The notes beneath the pieces are model-generated. The model did not search any database, had not been told where the DNA came from, and saw nothing but the letters and a program-made list of their open reading frames with translations. Below, one piece after another: positions 12,501 through 24,984 of a stretch of DNA of 64,000 bases (positions within the stretch are counted from its first letter, which is position 1; every line of letters begins with the position of its first letter). A program made the position numbers and the translations under genes. This DNA is from Diplolepis rosae. Its lineage: Eukaryota > Arthropoda > Insecta > Hymenoptera > Diplolepididae. The stretch spans positions 3,472,001 to 3,536,000 of the forward strand of contig JAPYXD010000704.1 of assembly GCA_030998225.1 (NCBI GenBank). Direction: 5' to 3'.

Positions 12501-13749
12501 TTTGCGAACTCAAAAGAAAAAGCTGTCAAACTTGCGTAAACAAAACTTTGTGAATAAGACTGTTGTTATAAATTTATTAGCTGATTATTAATAAAAGCCT
12601 TTATAGATTGCAACTGTAGTTTGTTATCCAAATATATCATCACTTATTCCTAAACCGGATTATGAATTTTTATTTTGATAACTGCCGATTGTTGACTATT
12701 TTGGTATATATTTTTCATTTACAACTAAACGCTAGAATCCAGGATCGGGAAACGCTAAGCACTAACATTTGTACTAGATCGGCAATTGTCGGGATTGTCG
12801 GTAATGTCGTTTACGAAATACACGAAATAATAGGAACGTGATAAGTAAGTGCTGCCTCTAGTGAGAAAGACAAAAAACTCGATATTTTTAATAATCTTTA
12901 TATTTATTTATTTATTTAATTTGAAAATAAAAATTGGTAATGTCCAAAAAATATCATCAAAAAAGTAAAGTGATATTGAAAAAATGTTAAAAAAATGTTT
13001 TAAATAAAGTTACATCAGTTTAGATTTATCATCAAAGCTCATCATTTTAGGTAATTTTCAGTTGAAGAATTGCGGGTATTTAATATAAAAAACAATAATT
13101 CCATATTTCAATTCTAAAAATTAAAAAATATAAATCACACAGGGTTTCGAAAAAAGTGGGTACTCCAAAATAACTGTAAAGGATTGAGTTTTGGACAAGA
13201 CATTTTTTTAAGATCAATTATTATATTCTCATCATTACATATAAAATGGTATTTCTCTAAAATCTCTGAAAATGCTCTAATTTGTGGGATTTTAGGCGGA
13301 TTTGGCTGGATAACGCACCTGTCCATCTCTTGGAGTACTAATGAGGTATACCAACAAAATTACATTACAATTGTATAATTTTTTCGAAAAATATCGTGTC
13401 GTCTGATTCTAACAACATTTATCTCATTGAATATAGAACAATTTGGAAAATTTTTTGGACAAAACTTGAAGATCTTGTTAAAATACATATTTTCATTTGT
13501 ATTCATTTTTGAACTGCGAGTGATAATTTTAGAAATATTTGAATTTGAATATGGAAAATTACAAAGATGCTATATCTTCGTGTAAGAAGATTACGCATTC
13601 ACTTATGGCGTTAAATTTAAATGGAAGTATGAGAAGAATTCTTTAGAAAATTGTAACAATAAATTTCATTAATAAAGTACACGATGGTAGCAATTATTTA
13701 TAAAATTACAACAGTTTTTTAACCATAAAATACACGTTGGGAAGAATTA
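12501..13749. other. upstream of UBLCP1, nothing firm
   Basis: AT-rich. Contains short open stretches on both strands around 13135-13378 that overlap each other and match no family I recognise. The UBLCP1 promoter should lie at the left end, but I see no clear core element. Confidence 0.4.
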
Positions 13750-14470
13750 TGTTACGTCCGGGTGAATACTTAATATACTCAAACGATTTGTTTGTAATAA
13801 TTGATAGGATTAGATCAATAGAAATTAGACCACATCGATCACAACTGCTTCAATTAAATGGCCGCAAGGCATGATAACTTCACACGGTACAAAATCGAGA
13901 TTCGATTTCTTTTAGACATTTTTATACTTGAAATAATAAGGAAACATGTAATTATATACCAATCCATAAAATTATATTATGACAAATATGCGAATAAAAT
14001 AGTTTAAACAAACAAGTATCATAATATATATAAATATAAACATTTTATTATATAGACATATATATTGTAATACTATATATATATATTAAGCGTGCAAAAA
14101 AGAATTGCATTCAGTCAAAATGTACACCTAAAACTCGATAAATATATTTAAAATAATAATCATTTAAGATTTCACATAGACTTTCCATAATTTCAATATA
14201 TAAAAATCTTACCTTTTTATATTCTGAATAGAAATATTTTTCATTTCAACCTAGGCTTACAAATATAAAACTTTCACACATAAATAATAATTTTCCTTAA
14301 CATAACAGAGTAAGTTTATTAAAAACTATAATATACAGAAAATAACAAATGTAAGATCTGTATAATAGATTCATGTAAAAGGCAAGGAGAATACGAGGAC
14401 ACTCGGTATAATCCTTATCTATACTCTTGCCCTCCTTGTTTTACACATAGCCCTTATGGGGGTTAAAGCA

Positions 14471-14478
14471 TATAAATA
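14471..14478 (+). promoter_or_regulatory. TATA box of solo LTR
   Basis: TATAAATA, followed about 30 bases downstream by GTCAGTC, an initiator-like start site shared with the other LTRs of this group. Confidence 0.55.
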
Positions 14479-14760
14479 CGGGCCCAAATTTTAACGGGTG
14501 TCAGTCTTCGAACAGAACTAGCTCTGAGGTTGTTCCTCATACTAGTATCTGCAAGCTAAGTACTGTGAACTACTATATGTGGCATTCGACCTTCAATTTC
14601 TGTACGAACTTCAATTTTAATAAATATTACAAGTAAGTAAAAGAACATTATTTTCTACTTTTTCTGAATCTGAATTCCGCTTGTTTTCCTAACACTCAAT
14701 TTCTACAATTTCAATTTGTTTATTTTCTCAATTTTGCAAATTCTTAAGGTTTTATAGTAG

Positions 14761-15110
14761 TGCAGTGTCAGGCCTTTAATAGAGCTTGGAAAAATCCATT
14801 TTTCCTATGATTTTACCAAATTTTGTATTTTATGTGGTGTCAGGTCTTTAATAGAGCTTAGCACAATTCATGTTTCCTATGATTTTACCAAATTCTTGTA
14901 TTTTATATTAGTATGGTGTCAGGCCTTTAATAGAGCTTATCACCAATACATTTATCTCAGATTTATCTTATTGCCAAGGTGTTAAATTGAATGTGATGCC
15001 AGGCCTATAATAGAGCTTAGCACATATTCAAATTTTCCATATTTTGCCAATTATCGTATTTTACATTGAATGTGGTAACAGGCCCTAATTGAGCTAACTA
15101 CGCATTCATT
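14761..15110 (+). repeat. minisatellite inside the solo LTR
   Basis: About five degenerate copies of an ~80-90-bp unit marked by GTGTCAGGCCTTTAATAGAG. Placed as in the longer LTRs but with an unrelated unit sequence. Confidence 0.7.
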
Positions 15111-15913
15111 GTTTAACCTCCACTTGTTTATTATACCAGAAGTGATGTTTGACAGATGTGAATTATCCATCAGTTTATCAAATTATCAACGTTTATAATC
15201 ATAAAATTTATATTTGTTAGAAATTCTATCGTAATTAAAGATCCTGGGGTTTTAAACCTTAAATATTCTCTCGCAGCGAAGAATTAATGATTATTACCGG
15301 TCCGTAATCATCTCGTGGCTGAAGTTTGCTAAAAACCTATTTTACATTAGGCGTTCCCTAGGCTATAGCACGTGGGTGTTGGCCTAAAGGATAATCAACA
15401 ACATTTATTGATTTTAAATTTGTGCGTTTCCGGACGTAACAAATTATTTAGAAAATAAAAAAAAATATTTTAAGAATAAAATAAAAATACATGATGGGGA
15501 AAATTATTTGAAAAATTATAGCAAATTATTTTAAATATGAAATAGAAATACATGATGGATTTCACGAAGAAAATCAGATTCGCGCAAATTTTCACTATCA
15601 TATACGTATTCAGCGCTTCGACATACGTTAGTCCCGATCTTGCATTGGCGACCGGGCGCATCCTAGGGTTGTGGATGGAGGGGCCCTCTATCGAAGGATT
15701 ATGCTAATTACGGGTACAAAACTAAATAAGGAGTCGCAGACAATGTTTCAGAGATGGTTTCGAAGTAATAAATCCCAAGCCAAGGTGTTAAGTAGCGTGC
15801 CGAGGGCTGCATGGCACCAGGGAGTAATGTCTTCAACGGAGTATCCAGAAAACCAGGTCGCCTCTTGGAGTATTTAGACCTTACCCCTGCATGCGGGGCT
15901 TAGTAGGGGTGGA

Positions 15914-16504
15914 TTGGGCACTTCCTGTGAGGAGATTTTTTGTGGGGAGCTGGACGTGACGGAGGAGCCTGAGAAATCTCAGGCTAGACAATACAAAAAT
16001 ATCCTGCTTAAAATGAATAAAGATGAGGGAAAAATTAGGGAGGGTATAAGCGAAGTAAAGAGGGAGCTCAATCAGCTGCACATTGGCCATGACTGTCACC
16101 AAAGCTTTATTCAATCGTTCGAGTACTTCCTTGGCATGTAGGTCACCAAGGACAAGAGGAAAGATCTTTTGGTGGAGCTTGAATGCTCTAAGGAGAGCAG
16201 AGGGTGGCTTGATTCCGCCTTAAAAAAGGTTGTTAGTGCCAGTGGGTCTGTCCACCACGTCATCTCCAGAATTGAGGTGGAGATTGTAGACATTGATCCC
16301 AGTACCGAGGCCGAGGATGTCGGAAAAGCTGTAAGAGGCTTCTTCGATCATGGATCGAAGCTAGAATTGAGGGTGTCTCTAATTAAGAGAGCCTTCAGAG
16401 GCAACAGGAAGGCATATGTCTTTCTGGAGGAGGCGCGGGCCCTAAAATTACTCAAGGCGACTCACTTAAGATTGCCGGGTTCTGTTCAAGGAAACATATT
16501 TTGA
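15914..16504 (+). pseudogene. R1-like LINE ORF1 (gag) fragment
   Basis: Moderately GC-rich block in AT-rich surroundings. One frame is open except for a TAG at 16139-16141. The C-terminal half matches the ORF1 of R1-clade LINEs in character: the IEVEIVDIDP segment, EDVGKAVRGFF, then an R..RKAYVFLEEARALKLLKA stretch of the kind preceding the zinc knuckles. Homology stops at about 16504 before any CCHC motif, so the copy is broken at its 3' side. The preceding 15600-15913 is probably its 5' UTR. Confidence 0.6.
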
Positions 16505-16510
16505 CACTCG

Positions 16511-17967
16511 TGCTTCGCACTAGATTTTCTCTATACATTTCTTTCTTCTTTCTATAACTTCCCAATAAATCACATGATTAAAATAATTTATTTTCTTCCA
16601 AAAATATCTCAAAAAGGAAAAACAATCGTGGAATTTATTTATGCAAACGATATTGCATTTCAACGCTTATTTAAATATGCATTTTATCAGAAACTATATA
16701 AATATGTTATTAGGATAATTAGTAGAGATTTATGAGCACTATCAAAACCAGTATAGCAATTTTTGATTTTTTCAAAAAAAAAAATTCAAAAACAGCGTTA
16801 CGACTCTTGTCAGGCAATTACTAATTTTACTACTTTAAAATTTTAAATGGGAACCTCTATTTATTATTGCAGATTTGCGGAGTCGCTTTTTCCCCTTGAA
16901 AATAAAAACAGGTTGAAATATAAATGTAATTGTTCACCTCATCACCGCTTAGTTCACATGAATAGATGAAAAGTTCAAAATAGGTAATTTAAAAATTGAA
17001 ATATTGCCAATATTCGATTGTCCAGGTTATTTAAACTGCACTACCGTAAATTAAATTCCTTTCATTGATGCACAAAGGAGCTGAAACGACCACTCATCTT
17101 TGAGAACTTAAGAATATTATGAAAATTAAACACGAAGCAAAAGTAAACATAAATAGTGTTGATAACTTGAAAGTATAGTTCTACTTGTAATGTAAATAGA
17201 AATGTGTAAATAAAGTATAATTGATGAAACGGGATAATAATATATAAACTTTGCTGCATGTATCGATAAAGCAAATTTAGTTTTTGCTGAACCAGTAAAG
17301 TTAATATTATGTGAACCTCTGCATGAGATTGTAAGTGGACGATGGTTTCATATAATAATACTGTCCCTTACAGTTTCAGTCCTCTTAGAGATCAAGTAAG
17401 TATACTGTTAAAAACTTCTATCGTAACTTTACAATAAATGTATTATTTTTGGAATTAGATTCTGACAGTATACAAATCACATAGGACATTGAATTCTGCA
17501 ATTCAAAGTATACCTACAATCTGCGTTCTTCTGAGTAATTACGTAAAATTTTTAACTCTCTTTTTAAACAATAAAAAGGTAGACTATTCAAAATATTTTA
17601 CATAGCAAATTCTCTTTTTTATCATACCCTATCGTAAAGTTCGCACTTTACGGACACTTTCGAAAGTATAAAACTATACATTTAGAGACACTTTGTACTA
17701 TCTAACGCGCGTGCGCGAGTATAATATTGTGTTGGACTGAATGAAATAGATATACATACACTCGCGTGTATATCGGTCAATGTGTATCGGCCGGCGTGTT
17801 TATTTAAATTCATGCGAACTTATAATTCTCCACAAAGACAATAAATTGTAAGTATTAATATCAGTTATATATTTGATCTACATAGTTTACTCACAATATG
17901 TGAATGTTACCTGTTATGTGCTATATAACTATACTTTCAGTTTGCTGAAAAATGGATGGATGGATGG
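16511..17967. other. intergenic, nothing recognised
   Basis: AT-rich; no supported gene. A short GT/CG alternating stretch lies around 17704-17800, and (ATGG)n at 17952-17967 forms the left target of the next element. Confidence 0.45.
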
Positions 17968-18189
17968 TGTTACCAGGCCAGATGATGACCTCCTTCCCCC
18001 AGGTTTAGTTATCCATATATGTAGAGGTTGATGACCTCCCCCTCCTAGGTTTAGCTGTCTATATATGTAGAGGTTCAGGCAGGCCTCGTCAGTTCTTCTC
18101 TAAAATCTCTCACGAATAAAGCATACAAAGTGACATCAGTTTGATGTCACTACTATCCAAAAATAGAAAGTTTAGTTTTCACTATAACA
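17968..18189 (+). repeat. 5' LTR (222 bp)
   Basis: TGTTACC...ATAACA. Contains a direct repeat with a 46-bp period (units at 17984 and 18030), an initiator-like TCAGTTC around 18090, and AATAAA at 18115-18120. Identical to the 3' copy. Confidence 0.95.
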
Positions 18190-18192
18190 TTT

Positions 18193-18210
18193 TGGCGATC
18201 CTGCCACGAA
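18193..18210 (+). promoter_or_regulatory. primer-binding site
   Basis: TGGCGATCCTGCCACG begins three bases after the LTR, in the position and with the leading TGG expected for pairing with a tRNA 3' CCA end. I do not assign the tRNA. Confidence 0.75.
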
Positions 18211-18926
18211 GTTTTAAAAATAAGAAGAACTCCGGACTTCACTACGGTAAGCCCGAAAACAGGAATAAGTAGCTGATAATAAAAATTAGTTGGTGAATTT
18301 AGTAGCCACTATACCACGTAAATTATCAGTGAAAGATTCCATTAAAATTGAACGAGGCCCGCAATCAGGCGGAAGACGCATCTGCGTAAGTAAGCAGCCA
18401 ACGCCCAGCCAGGCAACCGGTTCTCAACAGTAAGCTGACTCATCTCTTCGACACGTCAAGGAAGGCAGGCGGTCTACGGATCCCACATCAGGCCACGAGT
18501 AGCACAGTAAGCATTACTTCTAGAAAGTGAAAGTATTGTAAACATTTCTCAATCGATCTTGGGCCTTAGAGTATAAATCCTCTTTACGTACGTTGCACGG
18601 CGACTGTACTACGGTACAGGTGAGGTAAAGTTGAGGCAAGATCGGGTTGGCTATAATCTGTGTGTTCACAAGCACTGGCCACCCTTAACAAATTAAGTAT
18701 CACTACCTCAAAATCAGTAGCAGTTTGTAGCAACTTATACTGCATTTTGTTGTATTAAAAAATAAACATTTAAAATTTTACCGCGACATTCTACACCCGA
18801 GTCACAAACAATAGATAAGTAGGTACACTGGCGTTTGATAAACACCGAGATAGCACGCTCTATCAAACTGACTCATCCTACGATACGGACTCATCCTCTT
18901 TAAATTTCCCAATCACAACCACTCTC

Positions 18927-20213
18927 ATGTCTCGAGCACAATCTCCCGTCAGGGCCCAGTCCCCCTCTTACACCACTGACGAATTACTAGTAAGGGTTCT
19001 CAGCCAAATGGAAACTCTTACTATCTCATTCAACGCCCTGAAAAAAGAAAACGAAAATAGGATAGATGAAATTTCAAGATTATCAAAGAAATTAGGAGGA
19101 GCAGAGACAGTAGAAACAGATAGTGAATCCCAGCAACGACCAGAAGCGACAGACGATCATTCTTCGGTCGAAGAAAAAACATTCCAAAGAAAAGAAACAT
19201 TTAGACCAAGGCAGGAAAATATTTACGGTCAATCACAATTTTTCCCAACAACTGTCCCAACAGCACCACACGAGGAACGGAAAATGGGAGCCAAGTTAGC
19301 AATTGAAAGAATAAAGCCAATTAACGGTCAGGACGACATGGGAGTAGAAGATTTTATAAAAACGGTAAAGAGAGCTAGAATAAGATGCGAAGAACCAGAA
19401 ATTCTTTTAGATTTAATTTTAGCAAAGAAAATTACACACGTGGCAGAAAAAGCCATTAGATATATGCAAATAAACTCCTATGAAGATTTATACGCGGCAC
19501 TCAGACAAAATTTGAGACAAACCAGTTCATTAATTTCATTAAAATCTAAATTAGAAAGCTGCAAGCAAGGCTTAACAGAAACGGTTCAGAACTTCACGAC
19601 GAGGTTTCGACAAATAACAAATGAAATAAATTACCTAGTCCAATCCCAGCACGTAAACCCCACTAAACGAAGACTTAAAATAGAATTGGAAGAAGAAGAA
19701 GCCGTTAACCGTTACTTATTAAATTTAAAAAGAGAAATTGGAATGCAGGTACGTCTGTTAAAACCGAACACAGTAAACGAGGCTCAAGCATTAGCCATCG
19801 AAACTGAAACATGGTTAAAAGACAGCCAACCTGTCAGACAAATTATCAAACCACCAGTAAAAATATGGGCCAAATCACCCGGACCACCTCGACTCAGTGC
19901 AAATACTACACCTAGAGCACAGAATAGTACCATACCACTGAGTGACAGATTTAAAATGAATTGCTTCAAGTGCGGCAAAATAGGTCATATATCTTCACAG
20001 TGCCAAGTGAAGCAGGGTTTTCTCCCAGGCCATGGTTTCAAGCGACCACCTCCGGTAAGAGCAATCCAAGAGGAAGAAACAGAAGCGGAAAACATGACAG
20101 AGGAAGAAATAACGGAGCAACTGATCTTCGAGGAATCAGCCGAATTTCTTCCATATGCGGAAGATTACGAACAATCGATGCCAGACGAAAAACTGGAAGA
20201 TACAGATTATTAG
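18927..20213 (+). CDS. Gag polyprotein of the 18-25 kb Ty3/Gypsy element
   Basis: A 428-aa capsid/nucleocapsid protein that packages element RNA. Residues about 130-310 form the capsid-like region (retrotransposon Gag fold, with the QNFTTRFRQI helix). Residues about 350-363 form one CCHC zinc knuckle, CFKCGKIGHISSQC, followed by an acidic tail rich in Glu. The long leader (18190-18926) precedes the ATG. The pol frame overlaps the gag end by about 250 bases in the -1 frame, as in elements that make Gag-Pol by ribosomal frameshifting. Complete and uninterrupted. Confidence 0.9.
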   Translation: MSRAQSPVRAQSPSYTTDELLVRVLSQMETLTISFNALKKENENRIDEISRLSKKLGGAETVETDSESQQRPEATDDHSSVEEKTFQRKETFRPRQENIYGQSQFFPTTVPTAPHEERKMGAKLAIERIKPINGQDDMGVEDFIKTVKRARIRCEEPEILLDLILAKKITHVAEKAIRYMQINSYEDLYAALRQNLRQTSSLISLKSKLESCKQGLTETVQNFTTRFRQITNEINYLVQSQHVNPTKRRLKIELEEEEAVNRYLLNLKREIGMQVRLLKPNTVNEAQALAIETETWLKDSQPVRQIIKPPVKIWAKSPGPPRLSANTTPRAQNSTIPLSDRFKMNCFKCGKIGHISSQCQVKQGFLPGHGFKRPPPVRAIQEEETEAENMTEEEITEQLIFEESAEFLPYAEDYEQSMPDEKLEDTDY

Positions 20214-23200
20214 TAGACTCAGGAGCTGCTATAAACATAATCAAAGAATAAATATTGGATGATAGAGACGAAAGGAAATCTACCCACAAAACATTCCTAA
20301 TGGGTAACGATCGGCATATCTCTAAATATTCTACAAAATTAAACTTTTTTGGACAAGAACACGTTTTCTACATAGTACCCAACGATTTTCCCTTACCAGA
20401 AGGAGGTATAATTGGAATTAAATTCTTTGAAAAATATCCAAGATATGCGATCACGAACAGTCACCTCGTGCTAAATAAGGTAAAGCTACCTTTGCACCTA
20501 AGCAATGATTTCATACCAGGAAAATCCGAAAAGATATGTACCATTTCAACTGACGCAGAAGATCAAGATATTATCATTATAGATGATAAGGAAATCCCCG
20601 ACGGACTCTACACTATACGAAACGGACAAATAAAAATCCCATTGAAAAATAATGAGGATTACCCTAAAGAAGTAAATCTCCAGATTAGCTACGAACCTAT
20701 ATTAAAAATAATCACAAATGAAAGTAATGGACCTCAAATGACATTTCGACTAAATGAATTATTGAAAGCTTCAAGATTAGATCATTTAGAAAAAGACCAG
20801 AGAGAATTCATCAAAAAAATGATAGCCAGATACTCGGAAGTTTTCACGTTAGAATCAGACCCACTTCCATGTACTAACCTTACCGAACATCAAATAGTAC
20901 TTAAAAATGGAAAAATAATCAATCTAAGATCCCACAAATTACCCGAAAAACACCGACAGTTTGCCCTAGAAGAAACAGAAAAGTTATTAAAAAAGGGAAT
21001 TATAAGAGAAAGCCAATCACCATACAACTCACCTTTATGGATAGTACCGAAAAAAGGAAATAAATTAAGAATGGTAATTGACTACAGAAAGATTAATGAA
21101 GACACGGATCAAGATGCTTACCCATTACCAATGATCGATGATATACTAGATCACTTAGGAAAAGCTAAGTTCTTTTCTGCCTTTGACCTCTCAGCTGGAT
21201 TCCACCAAATCCCGATGAAGGAAGAAGACAAAAAGTACACTGCGTTTTCTACAACCCAAGGACATTTCGAATACAATCGCATGCCTTTCGGTTTAAAGAA
21301 CGCACCAGCCACTTTCCAAAGAATGATGGATAATGCATTCAGAGGATTAATCGGAACAAAATGCTTTGCGTACATAGATGACATTGTGATATTCGGAAGC
21401 TCAATTCAGGAACATAATGAGAACTTAGTAGCAGTCATGGAAAGAATCTACCAGTTAGGACTAAGATTAGAACCGAGAAAATGTGAATACCTTAAACCAG
21501 AACTAGAATACCTTGGACATATAATAACCAAAGAAGGAGTCAAACCCAACCCTGAAAAAATAAACTGCATAAAAGAATTCAGACCATTGAAAACTGTAAA
21601 AGATGTGCAATCATTTTTAGGACTTGCAGGTTACTATAGGAAATTCATCAAGAATTTCTCTACTATAGCGAGACCCTTAACAAAGCTAACTCAGAAAGAG
21701 ACAATATTCGATTGGACCCCAGACTGCGAAAAAGCATTTTACGATTTGAAGAACGCATTGGTAATCGCACCAGTTTTAAAATTCCCTGATTTTTCCAAAC
21801 AATTTATACTGACTACGGACGCATCCAACTGTGAATTAGGAGCAGTATTGAGCCAAGACGGGCACCCTTGTCTTTTTATATCAAGAGCATTGAACAAAGC
21901 CGAAGAAAAATACACCACCTCTGAAAAAGAACTTTTAGCAATTGTATGGGCTATGAAACGCCTCAGACAATATCTTCTCGGAAAGAAATTCAAAATTCAA
22001 ACAGACCACCGTGCTTTAGTTTGGCTACACAATGTGAAAGACCCTAGCTCAAGACTTTTACGATGAGACTTCGTATGGAAGAATACGAATACGAAATAGA
22101 ATATGTAAAAGGAAAAGAAAATAAAGTAGCGGATTGTCTATCCAGACTTTTTCCCATCACTAAGGACACATTACAAGAAGCAATGGAAAAAACCGGAATT
22201 AGTACTGGAGAAGAAGAACCAAGCTTGGAAGACCAGTCTCCGGAAATAGAAACTTTCGACAAGCCGCGAATAACAAAAGAAGAAATATTAAAATATAAAA
22301 TTAAATTAACAGCAATGCGAATGAGAGAACCATCAGAAAATGAAACCACAGAAACGGAAGAAGAAATCACGGAAACACCAGGAGACAATACTAATTTATA
22401 TACGGATTTTATAAATTGGAAACTACAACCAGTCAAAGGCAAAATTAAAACAAAGCCTAACCCTATCGGCAAACTTTGGAAAGAAGTAACTAAGGATGAA
22501 ATGCCTATGTACAACGAAGAAGATTGGCTGTATAAATTAAGTTGGTTCATCGAAGAATTCGTTAACAGGAAACTTTCAATTGTTAGATTATCCTTTGGAG
22601 ATACTCTATTTACATTTCTGGAGCGAGAAGTAATTCAAGAAATAATGGAATTCCTATCAAACTATTATCCAGATAAGAATTTCCACATTTGTTTCTCTAC
22701 AACCCGAGAATTAACTAAGGAAGAACGAAAACAAATTATTAAAGAAGCTCATAGGGATCACACTGGAGAACAAAATACTATCGAAAAAGCCAAGAGAATC
22801 GGAATTTGGACCAACATGGACCAAGACATTAAGGACTATGTCAAAAAATGTCCTATATGCCAACTACAAAAGACCACGCGAATTAAGAATCAATCAGAAA
22901 GTATAATACCCGACATACCACTCAATCCAAATGATAAAATAGCACTGGATTATTTTGGACCGTTACCCACTACACCTAGAGGTAACAAATACATACTTAG
23001 TATTCAGGATAGATTGACCAGATACACCACTTTAATACCGTTAGAAAGTGAAACCTCAACAGCAATAGTAGAAGCTCTGATAGAACAATATATTTACATT
23101 TATGGATCCCCTGAAACTATTCTCACTGATCAAGGGTCTAACTTTCTATCTGAGTTAATGGACCAATTTGAGAAAGCTTTGAAAATCAAACATATTAAAA

Positions 23201-23787
23201 CTACAGCATTCCATCCACAATCCAACGGAAACATTGAAAGAATGCACTCAACCCTGAATAATCTGATCAAAACTAGCATGGCAGAAAATCAGAATAACTG
23301 GGACGAAAATCTAAAATATGTAACATTCGCAATAAATTCAACAGTAAACCAAACCACGGGATTCACACCCTTTGAACTCACGTTTGGAATATTACCAAAT
23401 ATACCATCTCAAATTGAAAACTCACCCAATTTAACCCATCAAGATCTGATTAGAAAATGGAGGCAAAAACACGAGGAAAACATCAGAAAAGCTAGAGAGA
23501 GAATCCAAGTAGAATTAGAAAAAACTAAGAAAAGATTAGATGAAGGAATAATAAGAACACATCCTTTATACAAGCCTGGAAGCCTAGTCAAAATCCTTAA
23601 CAACACCAAACAAAACAAATTAGAACAATCCTGGAAAGGTCCTTACGAAGTTATAGATTACCTAGATAATAATAATCTACGCATTAGGAATAAAGATAAA
23701 ATACTGAGAGTACACATAGATCAGTGTATGCCTTATTTTTTAGATGAGGACTCTAGTACTTCTAATAGCGGCAATGGCCAACTGTAA
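19961..23787 (+). pseudogene. Pol: protease, reverse transcriptase, RNase H, integrase (two breaks)
   Basis: Makes and integrates the DNA copy. The protease active site LLVDSGAA lies just before a TAA at 20249-20251. RT follows in the same frame, with YIDD at 21371-21382, then RNase H (TDAS, TSEKELLA, TDHRAL). At about 22062-22066 the frame ends in TGA and continues one frame over, as expected from loss of one base. The second part holds the RNase H end, the zinc-binding region (CPICQLQK), the integrase core (ALDYFG, LTDQGSNF, HPQSNGNIERMH) and a C-terminal domain. Apart from those two lesions the polyprotein looks full length. With identical LTRs these breaks are either very recent or sequencing errors. 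Confidence 0.9.
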
Positions 23788-24726
23788 AGCCAACTACACC
23801 TTACAACCGTCAAAATTCCCATTATAGAACAGGAAGAGGGTACCATCAAACATATTATACCTATCCCTTATCCTATCCAAAACCTATATTTTGCAGTAAT
23901 TCCCGACCATGACTATTTAATAAAATTTAGAGACTCATATGTAATTACTGACAAGGAAACAATAAATAAATGTACGACGATAAGCGAATATAAAATTTGC
24001 GAAAGAAGCCAACCAAACCTTAGGATGACTGACAGTGAAACATGCGAGGCTACGATATCCAAGCGATACTCAGAGAACAAAAGTAAAACTTCAACTTTTG
24101 CATTACACAAAGAAACCTTCATACCCGTACTAAACGGATACATAATAGTACTAATGAACGAGGTATATTTAGATATTAGCTGCGAAACAGGAATAGAACA
24201 CCTAAAGATTAAACAACCCTCACTACTAACGGGCTCAAATTGTAAAATCTATAATGGAATGGACGCACTGTACCTTAGCAAAAATCTAAAGGGACAATTT
24301 TACAACGAATTCAATGCGACCTACAACATTAGTTACTCTAACGACGATCTAAAAACCTTAGAAAGTAAATTAATACGTCTCCCTAAAATCATAGATAACA
24401 ATAAATTACGACAAGCCAAATTAAGCCTAGACGATGCAGAAAATATGTTAAAATCAATAGCCATTAACAGAAGACTAAGAACATGGAGAGAAACAACTAT
24501 GGATTGGTTAAGCTATTTAGGTTACGCAGCGCTAGGATTAGGATCAGCCTATGTTCTGTACAGATTAGAAATACTCGAATTCATACAAAAGTGTATGCCC
24601 AAAAAACTCTGTATATTCTGTGTAAAAACAAAGGTAACAACGCCGACGAACGTCGTCACGTACAATTCTAGCTTGCAACCCTTGGTGATCACCGAAATAC
24701 CAAAAGTAAGGAGGGTAAGAATTTAG
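23788..24726 (+). pseudogene. Env-like region, C-terminal part only
   Basis: Open in the same frame directly after the pol stop; the first internal Met is at 24025 and gives 233 aa. It has paired cysteines, Asn-glycosylation sequons (NATYNIS), a helical stretch, a membrane-spanning segment near the C terminus (about residues 163-181) and a basic cytoplasmic tail. This matches the membrane-proximal half of an insect retroelement envelope. I see no signal peptide and no N-terminal half, so the gene appears internally deleted or relies on splicing that I cannot identify. Confidence 0.6.
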
Positions 24727-24751
24727 TAAATTAAGAGACTAATTTATGTCT

Positions 24752-24762
24752 AAAAAGGGGAG
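24752..24762 (+). promoter_or_regulatory. polypurine tract
   Basis: AAAAAGGGGAG immediately before the 3' LTR; the primer site for plus-strand DNA. Confidence 0.8.
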
Positions 24763-24984
24763 TGTTACCAGGCCAGATGATGACCTCCTTCCCCCAGGTT
24801 TAGTTATCCATATATGTAGAGGTTGATGACCTCCCCCTCCTAGGTTTAGCTGTCTATATATGTAGAGGTTCAGGCAGGCCTCGTCAGTTCTTCTCTAAAA
24901 TCTCTCACGAATAAAGCATACAAAGTGACATCAGTTTGATGTCACTACTATCCAAAAATAGAAAGTTTAGTTTTCACTATAACA
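24763..24984 (+). repeat. 3' LTR (222 bp)
   Basis: Identical to 17968-18189; followed by the ATGG target duplication. Confidence 0.95.

Larger units (their letters stand above)
13750..15441 (+). mobile_element. solo LTR of a Ty3/Gypsy family related to the 42-58 kb element
   Basis: Begins TGTTACGTCCGG and ends CCGGACGTAACA, with a perfect 5-bp target duplication AATTA at 13745-13749 and 15442-15446. No internal retroviral sequence is present, so an LTR-LTR recombination remnant is the simplest reading. Its promoter block (AGGACAC.CGGTATAA, TATAAATA, GTCAGT) and its terminal block (GCGTTCCCTAGGCTATAGC, GGACGTAACA) resemble the long LTRs at 42362 and 55784, and like them it carries a minisatellite downstream of the presumed start site. 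Confidence 0.85.
17968..24984 (+). mobile_element. Ty3/Gypsy LTR retrotransposon with env-like region
   Basis: A 7017-bp element flanked by the 4-bp duplication ATGG (17964-17967 and 24985-24988). Order: LTR, primer-binding site, long leader, gag, protease-RT-RNase H-integrase, env-like ORF, polypurine tract, LTR. The domain order with integrase after RNase H places it in Ty3/Gypsy; the env-like ORF suggests an errantivirus-type lineage. The two LTRs are identical base for base, so insertion was recent. Confidence 0.95.

Noticed and set aside
13135..13378. Overlapping short ORFs on both strands
   Set aside because: Mutually antisense, with no recognisable domain and no splice context; probably chance or an unrecognised transposon scrap.
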